DNA of 32,123 nt. Origin: Candidatus Peribacteria bacterium (GTDB lineage Bacteria; Patescibacteriota; Gracilibacteria; Absconditabacterales; Absconditicoccaceae). Of the stretch, positions 9,597 through 18,120 are shown in pieces (position 1 is the stretch's first letter; each line of letters begins with the position of its first letter). Below the pieces are notes generated by a model. It saw nothing but the letters and a program-made list of their open reading frames with translations. It ran no database searches and was not told the DNA's origin. The translations under genes and the position numbers were made by a program. Location of the stretch: assembly GCA_031276875.1 (NCBI GenBank), contig JAISMG010000027.1, forward strand, positions 1 to 32,123, given 5' to 3'.

Positions 9597-9723
9597 AAAA
9601 TTATCCATATCACATTTCCAAAAAAAAGGAAGAAGATACTACACCATTCATCAACGAAAATTCGCCTTTTTTTCATTAAATGCATATACTTAGAAGAGCT
9701 TTTATTTCCCCTCTGAGTACACG

Positions 9724-11589
9724 ATGAAAAAATTCCTTTCGCTTCTGATTATCAGCCTTTTGCTCCCTCATATCCTTTTGGCTCAAAGTGCTACTTCCGA
9801 ACCAAATATCAGTCTTGCCCTCCAAGGCGTAAAAGACCTCAAAAGCTGACTCGACCAAATCACGCAAGAACTTTTTGATTTGGATGCGGTAGAAAGAGCA
9901 AAAAATGAACATCTCGACGAAAAATACAGACAAGCTAGAAATGAAATTGTCAGAGTGATTAGTAGTATTGATGAAGCAACAACTAATATCACGCAAGCAG
10001 TCGCAAAACTTGCCGTCTATCAAACCCAAATGAGGAATACCTTCAACGAACTCAATGACCTCAGAGACTCCTCTAGTAAAGCGAAAGCATACCTCGCCGA
10101 ATATCTCAATTTGCTCTATAAAATGCAAAGAGAACTCTATCAAGATGAAGGTGATACCATCAATGAAATTAGACTGTTGGTTAATACGGATAATGTAAGC
10201 AAAACCTTAATTGGTTCAGAAATCACCACGGCAATGACGCTCCAACTCCATGACCTTATCCAACAGACAGACAAAGCTGAAGACAATGATATTGCTCTCC
10301 TGAGTAAACTCGGACAAATGAAACAGCAAGCTCAACGCACTTTTACGGCATATCGTGATGAAATCGAAAAACTCCAGCAAAAAAAGCAATATCTCATCAA
10401 CTTTATCGCCTTGTACAAAAATAAACAAGTAGAACTTTCTCAGAGATTTGATAAAGTCTTTGCAAGCAAAAAAGAAGTATATCTCAGCATTCAGAGCTTT
10501 TTGGATGAAATAGTAAAAAGAAATTATAAATCTGTGGAAGGAATTTCGCTCAAAATCGCCGAGCTTTCTCTGCTTCCCGACGCGAAAAATGCGGACACGA
10601 TTGCTCCTATTGCACGACCTGTCTATCCTATCGAAAACATTCTCCGTTATTTCAATGACCCCAAATTTGAAGAGGAAAACGGATTTAAACATCAAGCTAT
10701 CCAAATTCAAGCGGCACAAAGGTCGCCTGTGTATGCTGCCAGAGATGGCGTGGTGTATCACGTGTTCGATAATATGGACAGTATCAGCCGAGTATTGCTC
10801 GTCCACCAAAATGGCTACGTTACCACCTATCAATATTTGAACCAAATTATTGTTCAACCCGGAGAAATTGTCAAAAGAGGACAAATTATCGGATACAGCG
10901 GAGGTGAACCGTGAACCAAAGGAGCAGGATTTGTATCAGAAGGAGAAAATCTGACCTTCGGCGTGTACAGATACGGATTGCCGGTAGACCCATTAAGTGT
11001 GTTGGATTTGAGTGTGATTACCCATTGGGAAAATGTACTACCAGAAGAATATAGAATTAAATATTTGAATGATACCATTGTAAGACCTATTGACGTAAGT
11101 AGTTTAGAATTTTCTGAAGGAGCCACGGTTGATGAAAGAGCTCAGCATTTTATCAATAGTTATGCTAAAGGTATTTATAGAGACGTAAACTTTTGGAATT
11201 CTGTCGTACACGCTACCAATATTGATAGAGATATGGTAATCTGTGTAGCTTTCGCAGAATCTACTTTGGGAAATTATTTATCTACGAGTAATAATATTGG
11301 AAATGTAGGAAATAATGACCGTGGAGATAGGATTGCATATACCACTCCGTTTGAAGGAGCAAGATTGATAGCACTGACACTCAATAACCAATATCTCGGG
11401 AAGTATCATACCATCAATCAGCTTTCCAGATATGGAAACACCGACGGAAAAATTTATGCTTCCAGTCCTATCAATTGGCAAACCAATGTGCTGAAATGCT
11501 TATCCAAAATTAAAGGCTACACCATCCCTGAAGATTTCCCTTTTAGAACAGGTCCTAATCCCAAAGTAGCATCTGTTGAGGAAATGTAA
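9724..11589 (+). CDS. Secreted coiled-coil protein with degenerate M23 domain and lysozyme-like domain
   Basis: A 621-residue exported protein. The signal peptide MKKFLSLLIISLLLPHILLAQS precedes a long coiled coil (about 30-290), then an M23/LytM-like fold (about 315-425: SPVYAARDGVVYHV, VLLVHQNGYVTTYQYL, VKRGQIIGYSGG). The zinc-binding HxxxD appears as HQAIQ and the C-terminal HxH as NLTFG, so the peptidase site is lost, as in EnvC/NlpD-type amidase activators. The UGA at 10912-10914 gives glycine in GGEPGTKG. A C-terminal domain (about 470-600) contains CVAFAESTLGNYLS and SNNIGNVGNN, resembling the catalytic Glu region of lysozyme-like or glucosaminidase enzymes. A plausible role is peptidoglycan remodelling, for example in division or host attachment (inference). 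The last 114 coding bases and 16 bases downstream are duplicated at 15613-15742. Confidence 0.85.
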
Positions 11590-11605
11590 TTAGTACCTTC
11601 ATAGA
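11476..11605 (+). repeat. Left 130-bp direct repeat (3' end of the M23/lysozyme-like gene)
   Basis: This stretch, starting at TGGCAAACCAATGTGCT and running past the stop codon to CCTTCATAGA, matches 15613-15742 with no gap and about eight mismatches by hand count. The two copies bound a 4-kb accessory island. Confidence 0.85.
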
Positions 11606-12147
11606 AGTAGCTTCTTTTCAAAAAGGATATATAATCAAATAAGCTAAAAAGCAGTTGATAACCGTAATATATTGAATGATAATTTTTATGTGAAAATTCC
11701 CTTGATTTTTGATTTCATTTTCGTATCTCCGTACACGTTCAACTTTTGAAAACGAAACATATTACAAATAACAAGCATTACAACGAATAACCAAGAAGTA
11801 CGTGAAAAATCCAAGTAGAGAACAAATAAATATCTAATGGATTTTTTTTAAGATAGAGAATAGAGTGACACTTTGCAAAAAAGCAGTATTTTCTGCGACC
11901 TTAAAATGGTAAAATAAAAATTATATATGTCCCCGTAAAAAAAACAAAAAAAAGCTAATTTCTTTTCAAGGAAGAGGAAGAAGCCGAAGTGTGAGACCAG
12001 CTTTGAAACTCAATGTCTCCGAGGTTATCACTTGTCTTGTAGGGAAACCTGCGAGAAAACGATAGTAGGGAGATAGCCCTACAAGTAAAGTAAATGGTTG
12101 ATGACGCTATCTCGTCAAAGACAAAAATAAAAATAATTTATTTCAAA
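11606..12147. other. Long gap: AT-rich spacer then a GC-richer, structured block
   Basis: No code-25 reading frame of note was found. The first 330 bases are AT-rich. From about 11955 the sequence becomes GC-richer and full of complementary segments. GAGAC/GTCTC bracket 11994-12020. CTTGTAGGG (12036-12044) pairs with CCCTACAAG (12077-12085). GAGATAGC (12070-12077) pairs with GCTATCTC (12106-12113). The last pairing starts inside the loop of the previous stem, so a pseudoknot is possible. This could be an untranslated leader of the secreted protein at 12148, a small RNA, or a palindromic repeat. It does not look like RNase P RNA, SRP RNA or tmRNA to me. Confidence 0.4.
12036..12085. repeat. 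Palindrome with 9-bp arms
   Basis: CTTGTAGGG (12036-12044) and CCCTACAAG (12077-12085) are perfect inverse complements. The TGTAGGG arm resembles the edge of element D in the SMC-like gene. Confidence 0.6.
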
Positions 12148-12597
12148 ATGAAAAAAGTAAAAATTTTAGTAGGTGTACTTTTATTGTTTGTTATAGTTGG
12201 AAACTCCAATGTATATGCGTTATCTCTTGAAGAGATACACGAAAACTCCTTTTCTAAAGAAAAAGTGGTTGAATATCTGAATAATATCAATGATGAATAT
12301 TATTCTGGCACTTCTTTTGACTCCATCAAAAGTGATTTGAGTAATCTGAATTCAGATTATGATTTGAATGTTGCAGTTGTTATCTTTGAAGAATATTTAA
12401 AATTTTTAAAAACTTCTTCGGTATCAGATAATGACAAAAATGACAAAGTAATGAATGCAGGTGTTCAAGCCACTAAGTGGAAAAGGAATTGGTGTACATT
12501 AGGTGTTGCATCTTGGAGTCAGTGCGATAGCAATTGCGATAATTGTACAGGAAGTACTTGGGCGTTATGTGATAGTTATCCTATAGACTGTCCATAA
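12148..12597 (+). CDS. Small secreted protein with cysteine-rich C-terminus
   Basis: A 149-residue exported protein of unknown family. I start it at the ATG at 12148 (MKKVKILVGVLLLFVIVGNS) because this gives a clean signal peptide ending near VYA; an ATG 18 codons upstream is also in frame but would bury the signal. The mature protein is acidic (DDEY, SDLSNLNSDYDLN, SVSDNDKNDK), and the C-terminal 35 residues contain six cysteines (CTLG, SQCDSNCDNCTG, WALCDS, DCP), suggesting a disulfide-bonded tail. No UGA codons are used. It is the first gene of the island flanked by direct repeats, and lies downstream of a structured GC-richer block. Small secreted Cys-tailed proteins in such islands may be surface or antagonistic factors, but nothing in the sequence shows that directly. 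Confidence 0.7.
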   Translation: MKKVKILVGVLLLFVIVGNSNVYALSLEEIHENSFSKEKVVEYLNNINDEYYSGTSFDSIKSDLSNLNSDYDLNVAVVIFEEYLKFLKTSSVSDNDKNDKVMNAGVQATKWKRNWCTLGVASWSQCDSNCDNCTGSTWALCDSYPIDCP

Positions 12598-12756
12598 CTT
12601 AAAAGTATTAAAATGATAAGAGGAATTTTTATTCCTCTTATTTTTCTTTTAAATTTAGAAGATTGCTTTAGATTTATCGAAAAAAGTATGTTTTTTTTTG
12701 CATTTTTTAAATTATTGACTATAATTAAATTGTTTTTATTTCTTATTACTATTATT

Positions 12757-13068
12757 ATGAAAAACGTTCTTAATGCGGTAATACCTTTCATTTATGGAAT
12801 TGTTGTAGGTTGCATAATTTGTACTTTAATTTGAACTTATCAACTTTCAAATGAAATGTGGAATGTTGTAATGACAATAAATACTACAACCTTCATATTG
12901 CTATGAGTAGCTTGTATTATCAGTGTAATACAGTTTTTTCTGAGAAAATCTTGGAAATTGCTCATTATCCATCTTCTCATTATTGTTAGTCTTTTTGTTC
13001 TTGTTAAGTTTTCATTTTTTTTAGGACAAGCTTTGCTTTGTGGTAGTTTTTCTCTCGGTTGTATATAA
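12757..13068 (+). CDS. Small three-segment membrane protein
   Basis: A 103-residue hydrophobic protein that appears only under code 25, with UGA codons at 12832-12834 (LIGTYQ) and 12904-12906 (LLGVAC). Three membrane segments are visible: VIPFIYGIVVGCIICTLI, TFILLGVACIISVIQFFL and LLIIHLLIIVSLFVLVKF. The ATG at 12757 starts the protein a few residues before the first segment. Family unknown. It sits between the secreted Cys-rich protein and an LRR remnant in the island. Confidence 0.65.
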
Positions 13069-13072
13069 GTCA

Positions 13073-13240
13073 TTCGCAAAAAATAAACTTTCAACCATAG
13101 ACCCCAATATTTTTACTCATCTAAAAAATTTAAAATATCTGGATATTGGAGGAAATCCCTTTGGAAAATTACCGCGTTCTTACTTCAAAGGATTAGAACA
13201 ACTCAGTGATGAAGGAGATTTTCCAAGTTTTAAGTCTTAA
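13073..13240 (+). pseudogene. Leucine-rich-repeat protein remnant (C-terminal fragment)
   Basis: The frame encodes NKLSTIDPNIF, LKNLKYLDIGGNPF and GKLPRSYFKGLEQL, a textbook leucine-rich-repeat pattern (LxxLxLxxNxF). It covers only about one and a half repeats, has no start of its own outside the preceding gene, and ends at TAA (13238-13240). I read it as the 3' end of a former LRR surface protein, truncated when the island was rearranged. A short expressed fragment cannot be excluded. Confidence 0.55.
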
Positions 13241-13455
13241 AAGTAGTATCTTCAAACGATATTCTCAATCTTCATTTTTGCTCTTATTTCTTGGATTATA
13301 AACTGACTAAACTATTATGTTATGACTGCTTTTTCAAGTGTTTTTATTTGCAACAGAGGAAAAGATAGTACTAAACTGATAAATTGTTATGTAAACTATC
13401 TTGAATTTTAGTGGTGCATTTTGAATTATAATTTTCTTGTTTGAAGAGGTTCTTT
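13241..13455. other. AT-rich spacer with an exact 29-bp repeat
   Basis: No gene is seen between the LRR remnant and the convergent lipoprotein gene. It contains the 29-bp repeat at 13410-13438, listed separately. Confidence 0.4.
13410..13438 (+). repeat. 29-bp direct repeat, left copy
   Basis: The segment beginning AGTGGTGCATTTTGAATTAT is identical to 14264-14292. It contains TATAAT and shares GGTGCATTTTG with the dispersed motif seen at 6875, 16801 and 31968. The two copies flank the minus-strand lipoprotein gene. Confidence 0.8.
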
Positions 13456-14163
13456 TTATATATCAAAAGTCAAAAATCCTGCTGTAAACGCATCAATTAA
13501 CCAACACTTCACGGGAACTCCTTCTTTCTTACAAGAGAATTCTTTTTTGTTATTTGGAAAAAATGACTCAAACCACGTTGTACTAGCACTACCTAATGTC
13601 AAGGTAAAATAATACGTATTGTTGTGTCCTATGTTTGCTTCTTCCAGTCCTTTTCTATCTCCAAAATACATCCAATCAGGCATATTTACGTAAGTAGAAT
13701 GTTTCATAATTCCTAACGTAATAGGATTTCATCGTCAAATAGGAAGAAGCTCTCCATCTGATATTTTCCATTCTTTGTTCATTTCAGAGAAGAAATTTAG
13801 CGTAAAGTCAACCAATATCGTGTTATCAGGAGCAATAAATACATTACGAATAAGTTTACAATTATTCCACTCATCGGGTAAAGTAAGTTGAAATCCATAT
13901 TCCTCATTTCTATAAGAACTACAATTCCCTTCTTGAAGTAGTGTTAGGTAATTAGTACCATATCCTTCATCTTCTATCAGGTCAGCTTCTCCAGAAAGTA
14001 TTATTTTAAATTGTTCAAGAGATTGCTCATTTTGGATGAGAGAATTTTCTGTATTGTTTCCCGTAGCAGTGGTTGTATCTCCTTCAAATAGAGGAGAACA
14101 TCCTCCCAAAGCAATGCCTAATCCACCAAGGAGAAATCCCATTCCATATATTTTACTCTGCAT
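13456..14163 (-). CDS. Lipoprotein of unknown function
   Basis: A 235-residue lipoprotein. The N-terminus MQSKIYGMGFLLGGLGIALGGCSPLF carries a lipobox (ALGGC), so it would be a substrate of the Lgt encoded downstream at 16825-17691. Two closely spaced UGA codons (13735-13737 and 13729-13731) give PIGRGNPITLG; a standard-code reading splits the gene here. After the lipid-anchored Cys comes a Thr/Asn-rich linker (GDTTTATGNNTENS) and a domain with EYGFQLTLPDEWNNC, a pattern seen in small secreted domains of CPR genomes (PsbP-like or DUF-type folds are possible; not established). Four further cysteines may form disulfides. It is oriented against its neighbours and flanked by 29-bp direct repeats. 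Confidence 0.75.
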
Positions 14164-14263
14164 AAGATAGCATAAAAAGATAAATATGTATCAGTAGAGT
14201 ATGTTTCTTTCACCAGAATACAATATAAAATAAAATGTAAAACGAACACTTATCTTCCTGCTG

Positions 14264-14292
14264 AGTGGTGCATTTTGAATTATAATTTTCTT
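14264..14292 (+). repeat. 29-bp direct repeat, right copy
   Basis: Identical to 13410-13438. Here it lies 72 bases before the start of the next plus-strand gene and includes TATAAT, so it could serve as that gene's promoter. Confidence 0.8.
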
Positions 14293-14364
14293 TTTCTCAA
14301 CTATCCTTGATTTTCTTCATTATAAATATATAAATAATCCATCTTTTATATATTCTGTTTTACA

Positions 14365-15606
14365 ATGAAAATCTCTCTCTCACTCTTCGCCGTTTCTGTT
14401 CTTTTCGGAGGAAGTGTCCTCTTTGCAACCACACCTACAGAACCAGCACTAGAAGTACAATTTTTAGACCTTTCCACAACCATTATACAACAAGCCTGAG
14501 AGAGAAACGACACCTTGCAACAGCTTAAAAAACTCTTTACCTCTTGTGCAAATCACCACAAAAACCCATCAATACAACAAGCCTGTACTAATTTTTTGGA
14601 AACCAGCTTTCCTCTCCTTGAACATCAACGAAGAAGCTACAGAGCAGAAGAATTACAAATTCCCATTTCGTGAACCGTAGAAGTCCAAGAACTCGGATAT
14701 CTTTCTCCTGAACAGGTACAAAAAGCTGTAGGAATTTACCAAGCTTTAAGCTGACAAATGCAAGACTTGAATTATTTTGGAGCAATGAACGAATGGCGAA
14801 GATGAAATCATCCTTATGTACCCAAAGAAGACATCAAATATTACCTTGTTTCGCTTCCAGCAGAACATTTTTCATTTTTGCTAGCAACGGAAACGCAAAC
14901 CAGTGATGGAGCAATCCAACAGATTATCGCTCAATTGCCAACCAATTGGGGATTTGATAAAAAAAGTACAGACCATCTCAAAACATCTCCTTTACAAATT
15001 CAGCAGACAGGAGGGAAAATAAGCATAGAAAGCTATAGATTAGCAGGAGCAGATAATATATCAGGAGGAGCAAATCTAAGGTTTCAAAATGATATAGATT
15101 TTCTTATCACCAAATATCAATTACCAGCAAAAGCAACTTTTGAAGAGACCGTAAACAAAATGAAATTTTCTCATACCGTTAATGATTATGTATGAATAAG
15201 AGAAGTACTACAATATAAACAACGAACAGGTGAACTAGGAAGTTTGACACAATACTTTACTCCAGAAGGCACGGCAATAGGAAATGGTTCTATAGATGGT
15301 ATGTTGAATATTTTAAATACGAGACCGTTATATACAGGAGATACAACGTGATGGGTAAGTCGAGTATTTCCCTTTGGAAAGAATACTAATACACTTCTCC
15401 AGCACGGAGAAATAAAAATTTTAATATGAGGAGTTGGAGGATTGGGAATAGAACTTTTTGTATGGAACAAAAAAACTCCGCAAGTATGTTACCAAATAAG
15501 CCCCACAACGTTTTGATTTCTTACTAGTGCTTTTTTGGGAAGCTATGCTATAGAAATAGATAATGAAAATGAACCTTCATCATTCATACATAATGAAACC
15601 TCTTAA
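14365..15606 (+). CDS. Secreted protein of unknown family, UGA-rich
   Basis: A 413-residue exported protein that exists as one frame only under code 25: eight UGA codons are in frame (for example QAGERND, PISGTVEV, ALSGQMQD, WRRGNHPY, YVGIREV, TTGWVSR, LIGGVGG, TTFGFLTS). The signal peptide MKISLSLFAVSVLFGGSVLFA is clear. The middle contains YLSPEQVQKAVGIYQALSG and two cysteines in CANHHKNPSIQQAC. Two weakly hydrophobic stretches near the C-terminus (ILIGGVGGLGIELFVW and FLTSAFLGSYAI) may anchor it or pack internally. No family is recognised. The UGA density is the highest of the window, fitting a fast-evolving accessory gene. It is the last intact gene of the island and ends seven bases before the right 130-bp direct repeat. 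Confidence 0.75.
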
Positions 15607-15612
15607 TACTAC

Positions 15613-15742
15613 TGGCAAACCAATGTGCTAAAATGCTTACCCAACATTAAAGGCTACACCATCCTTGAAGATTTCCCTTTTAGAACAGGTTCTAATCCCA
15701 AAGTAGCATCTGTTGAAGAAATGTAATCAGTACCTTCATAGA
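15613..15742 (+). pseudogene. Right 130-bp direct repeat: duplicated 3' end of the M23/lysozyme-like gene
   Basis: It copies the last 114 bases of the coding region ending at 11589 plus 16 bases downstream, including the reading frame for WQTNVLKCL, KGYTI and NPKVASVEEM followed by TAA. There is no start codon or signal, so it is a non-coding remnant. The gap-free match implies a recent duplication, recombination or insertion event. Confidence 0.85.
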
Positions 15743-15897
15743 GATACCTAGACTTGGGGATATGTTATGTATATCTAACACAGAGTGACTAGGATATATA
15801 GCTATTATTATAGAGTTCTTAATGAAAAATTTGTTGATTTTCTCAAAGAGAACATTACAAGTAGGAGTACAAATTTTATTTCGAATTTTTTTCTCTG
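15743..15897. other. Spacer before patatin gene
   Basis: AT-rich sequence with no gene. It should contain the promoter of the patatin-like gene; nothing decisive is seen. Confidence 0.35.
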
Positions 15898-16719
15898 ATG
15901 TTCGATTTTTTTTATAAACTTTTTTCTCGTAGTTCTTCCTCCTCTCATCAGCCACCGAAAAAAGGGCGTTTTGTGCTTGTACTGTCTGGTGGAGGGATGA
16001 GAGGATTTTATACGTTAGGAATTTTAAAAGCAATAGAAGAAAGCTGACTCAAACAGCAGATTGATGCCATTTACGGAGTAAGTGCAGGAGCTATAGCAGC
16101 AGCCTACCGAGCCGCAGGACGAAAAGCTCAAGATATTTTTGAAAGGCTATTTAGTCTGGATATTTCGCCTACAAAATGGATACATTTTCCGCCTACCGCA
16201 CATCTCCTCAAATCCACGTTACCTAAAAAATACTTTGAGGCAGATTTGCCAAAAACCTTTGAAGAGCTTTCTATCAAAACGTATTTGGGAGCTACTGATA
16301 TGTATACTGCAAATTTTATCTTGTTTGACCAAGGCGAGATTATTCCTCCACTTTTGGGAAGTACAGCATTGCCGGGAGTATTTCCGAGCGTGAAATATCA
16401 GCAGTATTTACTCAATGATGGAGGAATTATTGATAATTTTCCTACCACTATTGCAAAAAAAGCTTATCCCCAGCACCATATTATCGGTGTCGCACTCAAT
16501 AAATTTAAAGAACATCAAGAACCCAAAAACATCATAGAAACACTTAGTTTGGCTCTGGAAGTGATGATGAGAAAAGATATGGTAAAAAGAACTAAAGATA
16601 TCACTATTGCTTTTTATGAAGATATGGATTGCAAAAGATTGGAAAGAGACAAAGAAAAGTGGAAGAAAGCATTTGACCAAGGATATTATTCAGGGATGAA
16701 AAAGTTTATGGAAATATAA
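15898..16719 (+). CDS. Patatin-like phospholipase
   Basis: A 273-residue cytosolic-looking lipase with no signal peptide. The oxyanion-hole loop is SGGGMRGFYTLGIL, the nucleophile elbow is GVSAGAIAAAY (GxSxG) and the catalytic Asp is in NDGGIIDNFP (DGG). One UGA (16024-16026 region) gives Gly in EESGLKQQ. Patatin-fold enzymes hydrolyse acyl chains from phospholipids. In a small symbiont that probably scavenges host lipid, this could feed membrane turnover or act on host membranes (inference). The basic, Ser-rich N-terminus (FYKLFSRSSSSSHQPPKK) precedes the fold. It begins 155 bases after the right direct repeat, so it is just outside the island, and converges on lgt. Confidence 0.9.
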
Positions 16720-16800
16720 TATGGTGTCTCCTTAGTATTGCTATTATTTATTATTGCTTAAATAAAATTCCTAGTTTTCATCTTACTTGATTACCTTTTT

Positions 16801-16825
16801 GGTACATTTTGTTTAAAAATTAACC
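16801..16825 (+). repeat. Dispersed intergenic motif, copy 2
   Basis: GGTACATTTTGTTTAAAAATTAACC; its last base overlaps the TAG stop of lgt on the other strand. See copies at 6875 and 31968. Confidence 0.5.
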
Positions 16826-17691
16826 TACGTTTCCTTTTGGGAGGTTCAGGAAACAGAAAGAGGAGTAGGGGAAAAGAAAAAAATAGTGATAATGCCGATA
16901 ACAAATACTCCCATAAAAAACCACTGACTTTTGGTAAACATTCCCACAAATTCTGCCTGTGTATCATTTCTCAGATATTCCAAAAAAAATCTGCATACGC
17001 TATATCCTATCATAAATTGACTACTAATTTTCCCTACGTGGAATATCTGCTTTTTTATCATTTTGCAAAAAAGTATACTATTTCCTATCAACAGCAATAA
17101 TCCTTCAAAGAGCATTGCAAGCAAATTAGTATTTATCCTTAATGCGGTATCCACATTTGAATACACGTGAAGAAAATGTGTAGTTTTCAAAAATTGTACT
17201 ATACTATCCGAAAATCACGGATTGACAAAGATAATACCATAAAGTTCTTGATTGAGAAAATTTCCCAGTCTCCCAAAAAAAATGCCCAAAGGCACCATCA
17301 CTAACAAACAATCCAAAAGCATTACAAATTCTTTTCGAGAAAGTTTGAAAAAAAATCTGCATACTAATAATGCTAGTAGTACACCTATAATGCCTCCTAT
17401 GAATGACATTCCACCTTTCCAAACTTCCAAAATTGCTCCCCAATTGTTTGCAAAACTTCCCCAATCATAAATAAAGACGTGTCCAAGTCTTCCTCCTATC
17501 AATACTCCAAATAGTAGAGCTATCATCAGTGTTTCCAAATGTTGGGTCAAGGCTACCTGTAAAGCGGGAAAACTTTTGAAGTATCCTTTTTTTCCTAAAA
17601 ACGAAAGAAAACAATATCCCAGAATAAAAGAAATACAATAAAAAATTCCATACCAATAAATACTCAATCCAAAGAGTTGAAATGCTACCAT
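16825..17691 (-). CDS. lgt: Prolipoprotein diacylglyceryl transferase
   Basis: A 288-residue inner-membrane enzyme that transfers diacylglycerol from phosphatidylglycerol to the lipobox Cys of prolipoproteins. UGA codons at 17215-17217 and 16846-16848 are glycine; because the second is not a stop, the protein continues six residues to a TAG at 16825-16827. The family signature is present as GRLGNFLNQELYG (Arg, Asn, Glu and Gly conserved), together with GGRLGHVFIY and the late CRFFLEYLRND (Arg and Glu conserved). In the GGMSFxGGxIG segment the residue usually His is Ile. The HPSQLYE-type motif is degenerate (TNLLAMLFEG). Several membrane segments span the length. Start chosen at the ATG 17691; a TTG three codons upstream is possible. 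It would process the lipoproteins at 13456 and 28636. Confidence 0.92.
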
Positions 17692-18064
17692 TATAAACAA
17701 ATAATGAACTAAAGCAATGTAGATAGTAAAGATTGTAAGGAGTTTTGCAAATGGATATTATAAGGTAAAAAGTAGATAATGAACATTGCGGATTATACTA
17801 CAATTTAACAAATTTTTAACAATAGATAATACTCATTCTAATTTTTTTATCAGGTTTCTAACGTTTTTACACTCTTTCAACATCATTATTTTCATACATT
17901 TCCCAAAACAAAAGGACGTTTTTCTCTATTTAACATCTTTTCCATATATTTATATTACTATTATTATTAATCTTTATATAGTTATTATATTATATATTAA
18001 TAGAAAAAATCTGATAAAAACAAACCATATTTTTAAATAAATAATATATTTTCCTTATAATTGC
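17692..18064. other. Very AT-rich gap between lgt and gpmI
   Basis: No convincing gene. A plus-strand frame (17786-18040) encodes only low-complexity Ile/Phe/Tyr-rich sequence expected of AT-rich DNA. It must hold the lgt promoter on the minus strand. Confidence 0.4.
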
Positions 18065-18092
18065 AAAAAATTTCACTTTTTATCTGTGAAAT
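18065..18092 (-). terminator. Rho-independent terminator of the ackA-gpmI operon
   Basis: Read on the minus strand, ATTTCAC (18092-18086) pairs with GTGAAAT (18076-18070) and is followed by a run of T (18069-18065). It lies about 30 bases after the gpmI stop. Confidence 0.7.
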
Positions 18093-18120
18093 AGTGGGTA
18101 GCTAATGCAAACGATGATTA

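Noticed and set aside
11955-12113. RNase P RNA, tmRNA or SRP RNA
   Set aside because: No conserved core blocks of these RNAs are visible and the length is too short for the first two.
17786-18040. 84-codon plus-strand frame
   Set aside because: Ile/Phe/Tyr/Asn low-complexity product expected from very AT-rich DNA between two minus-strand genes.
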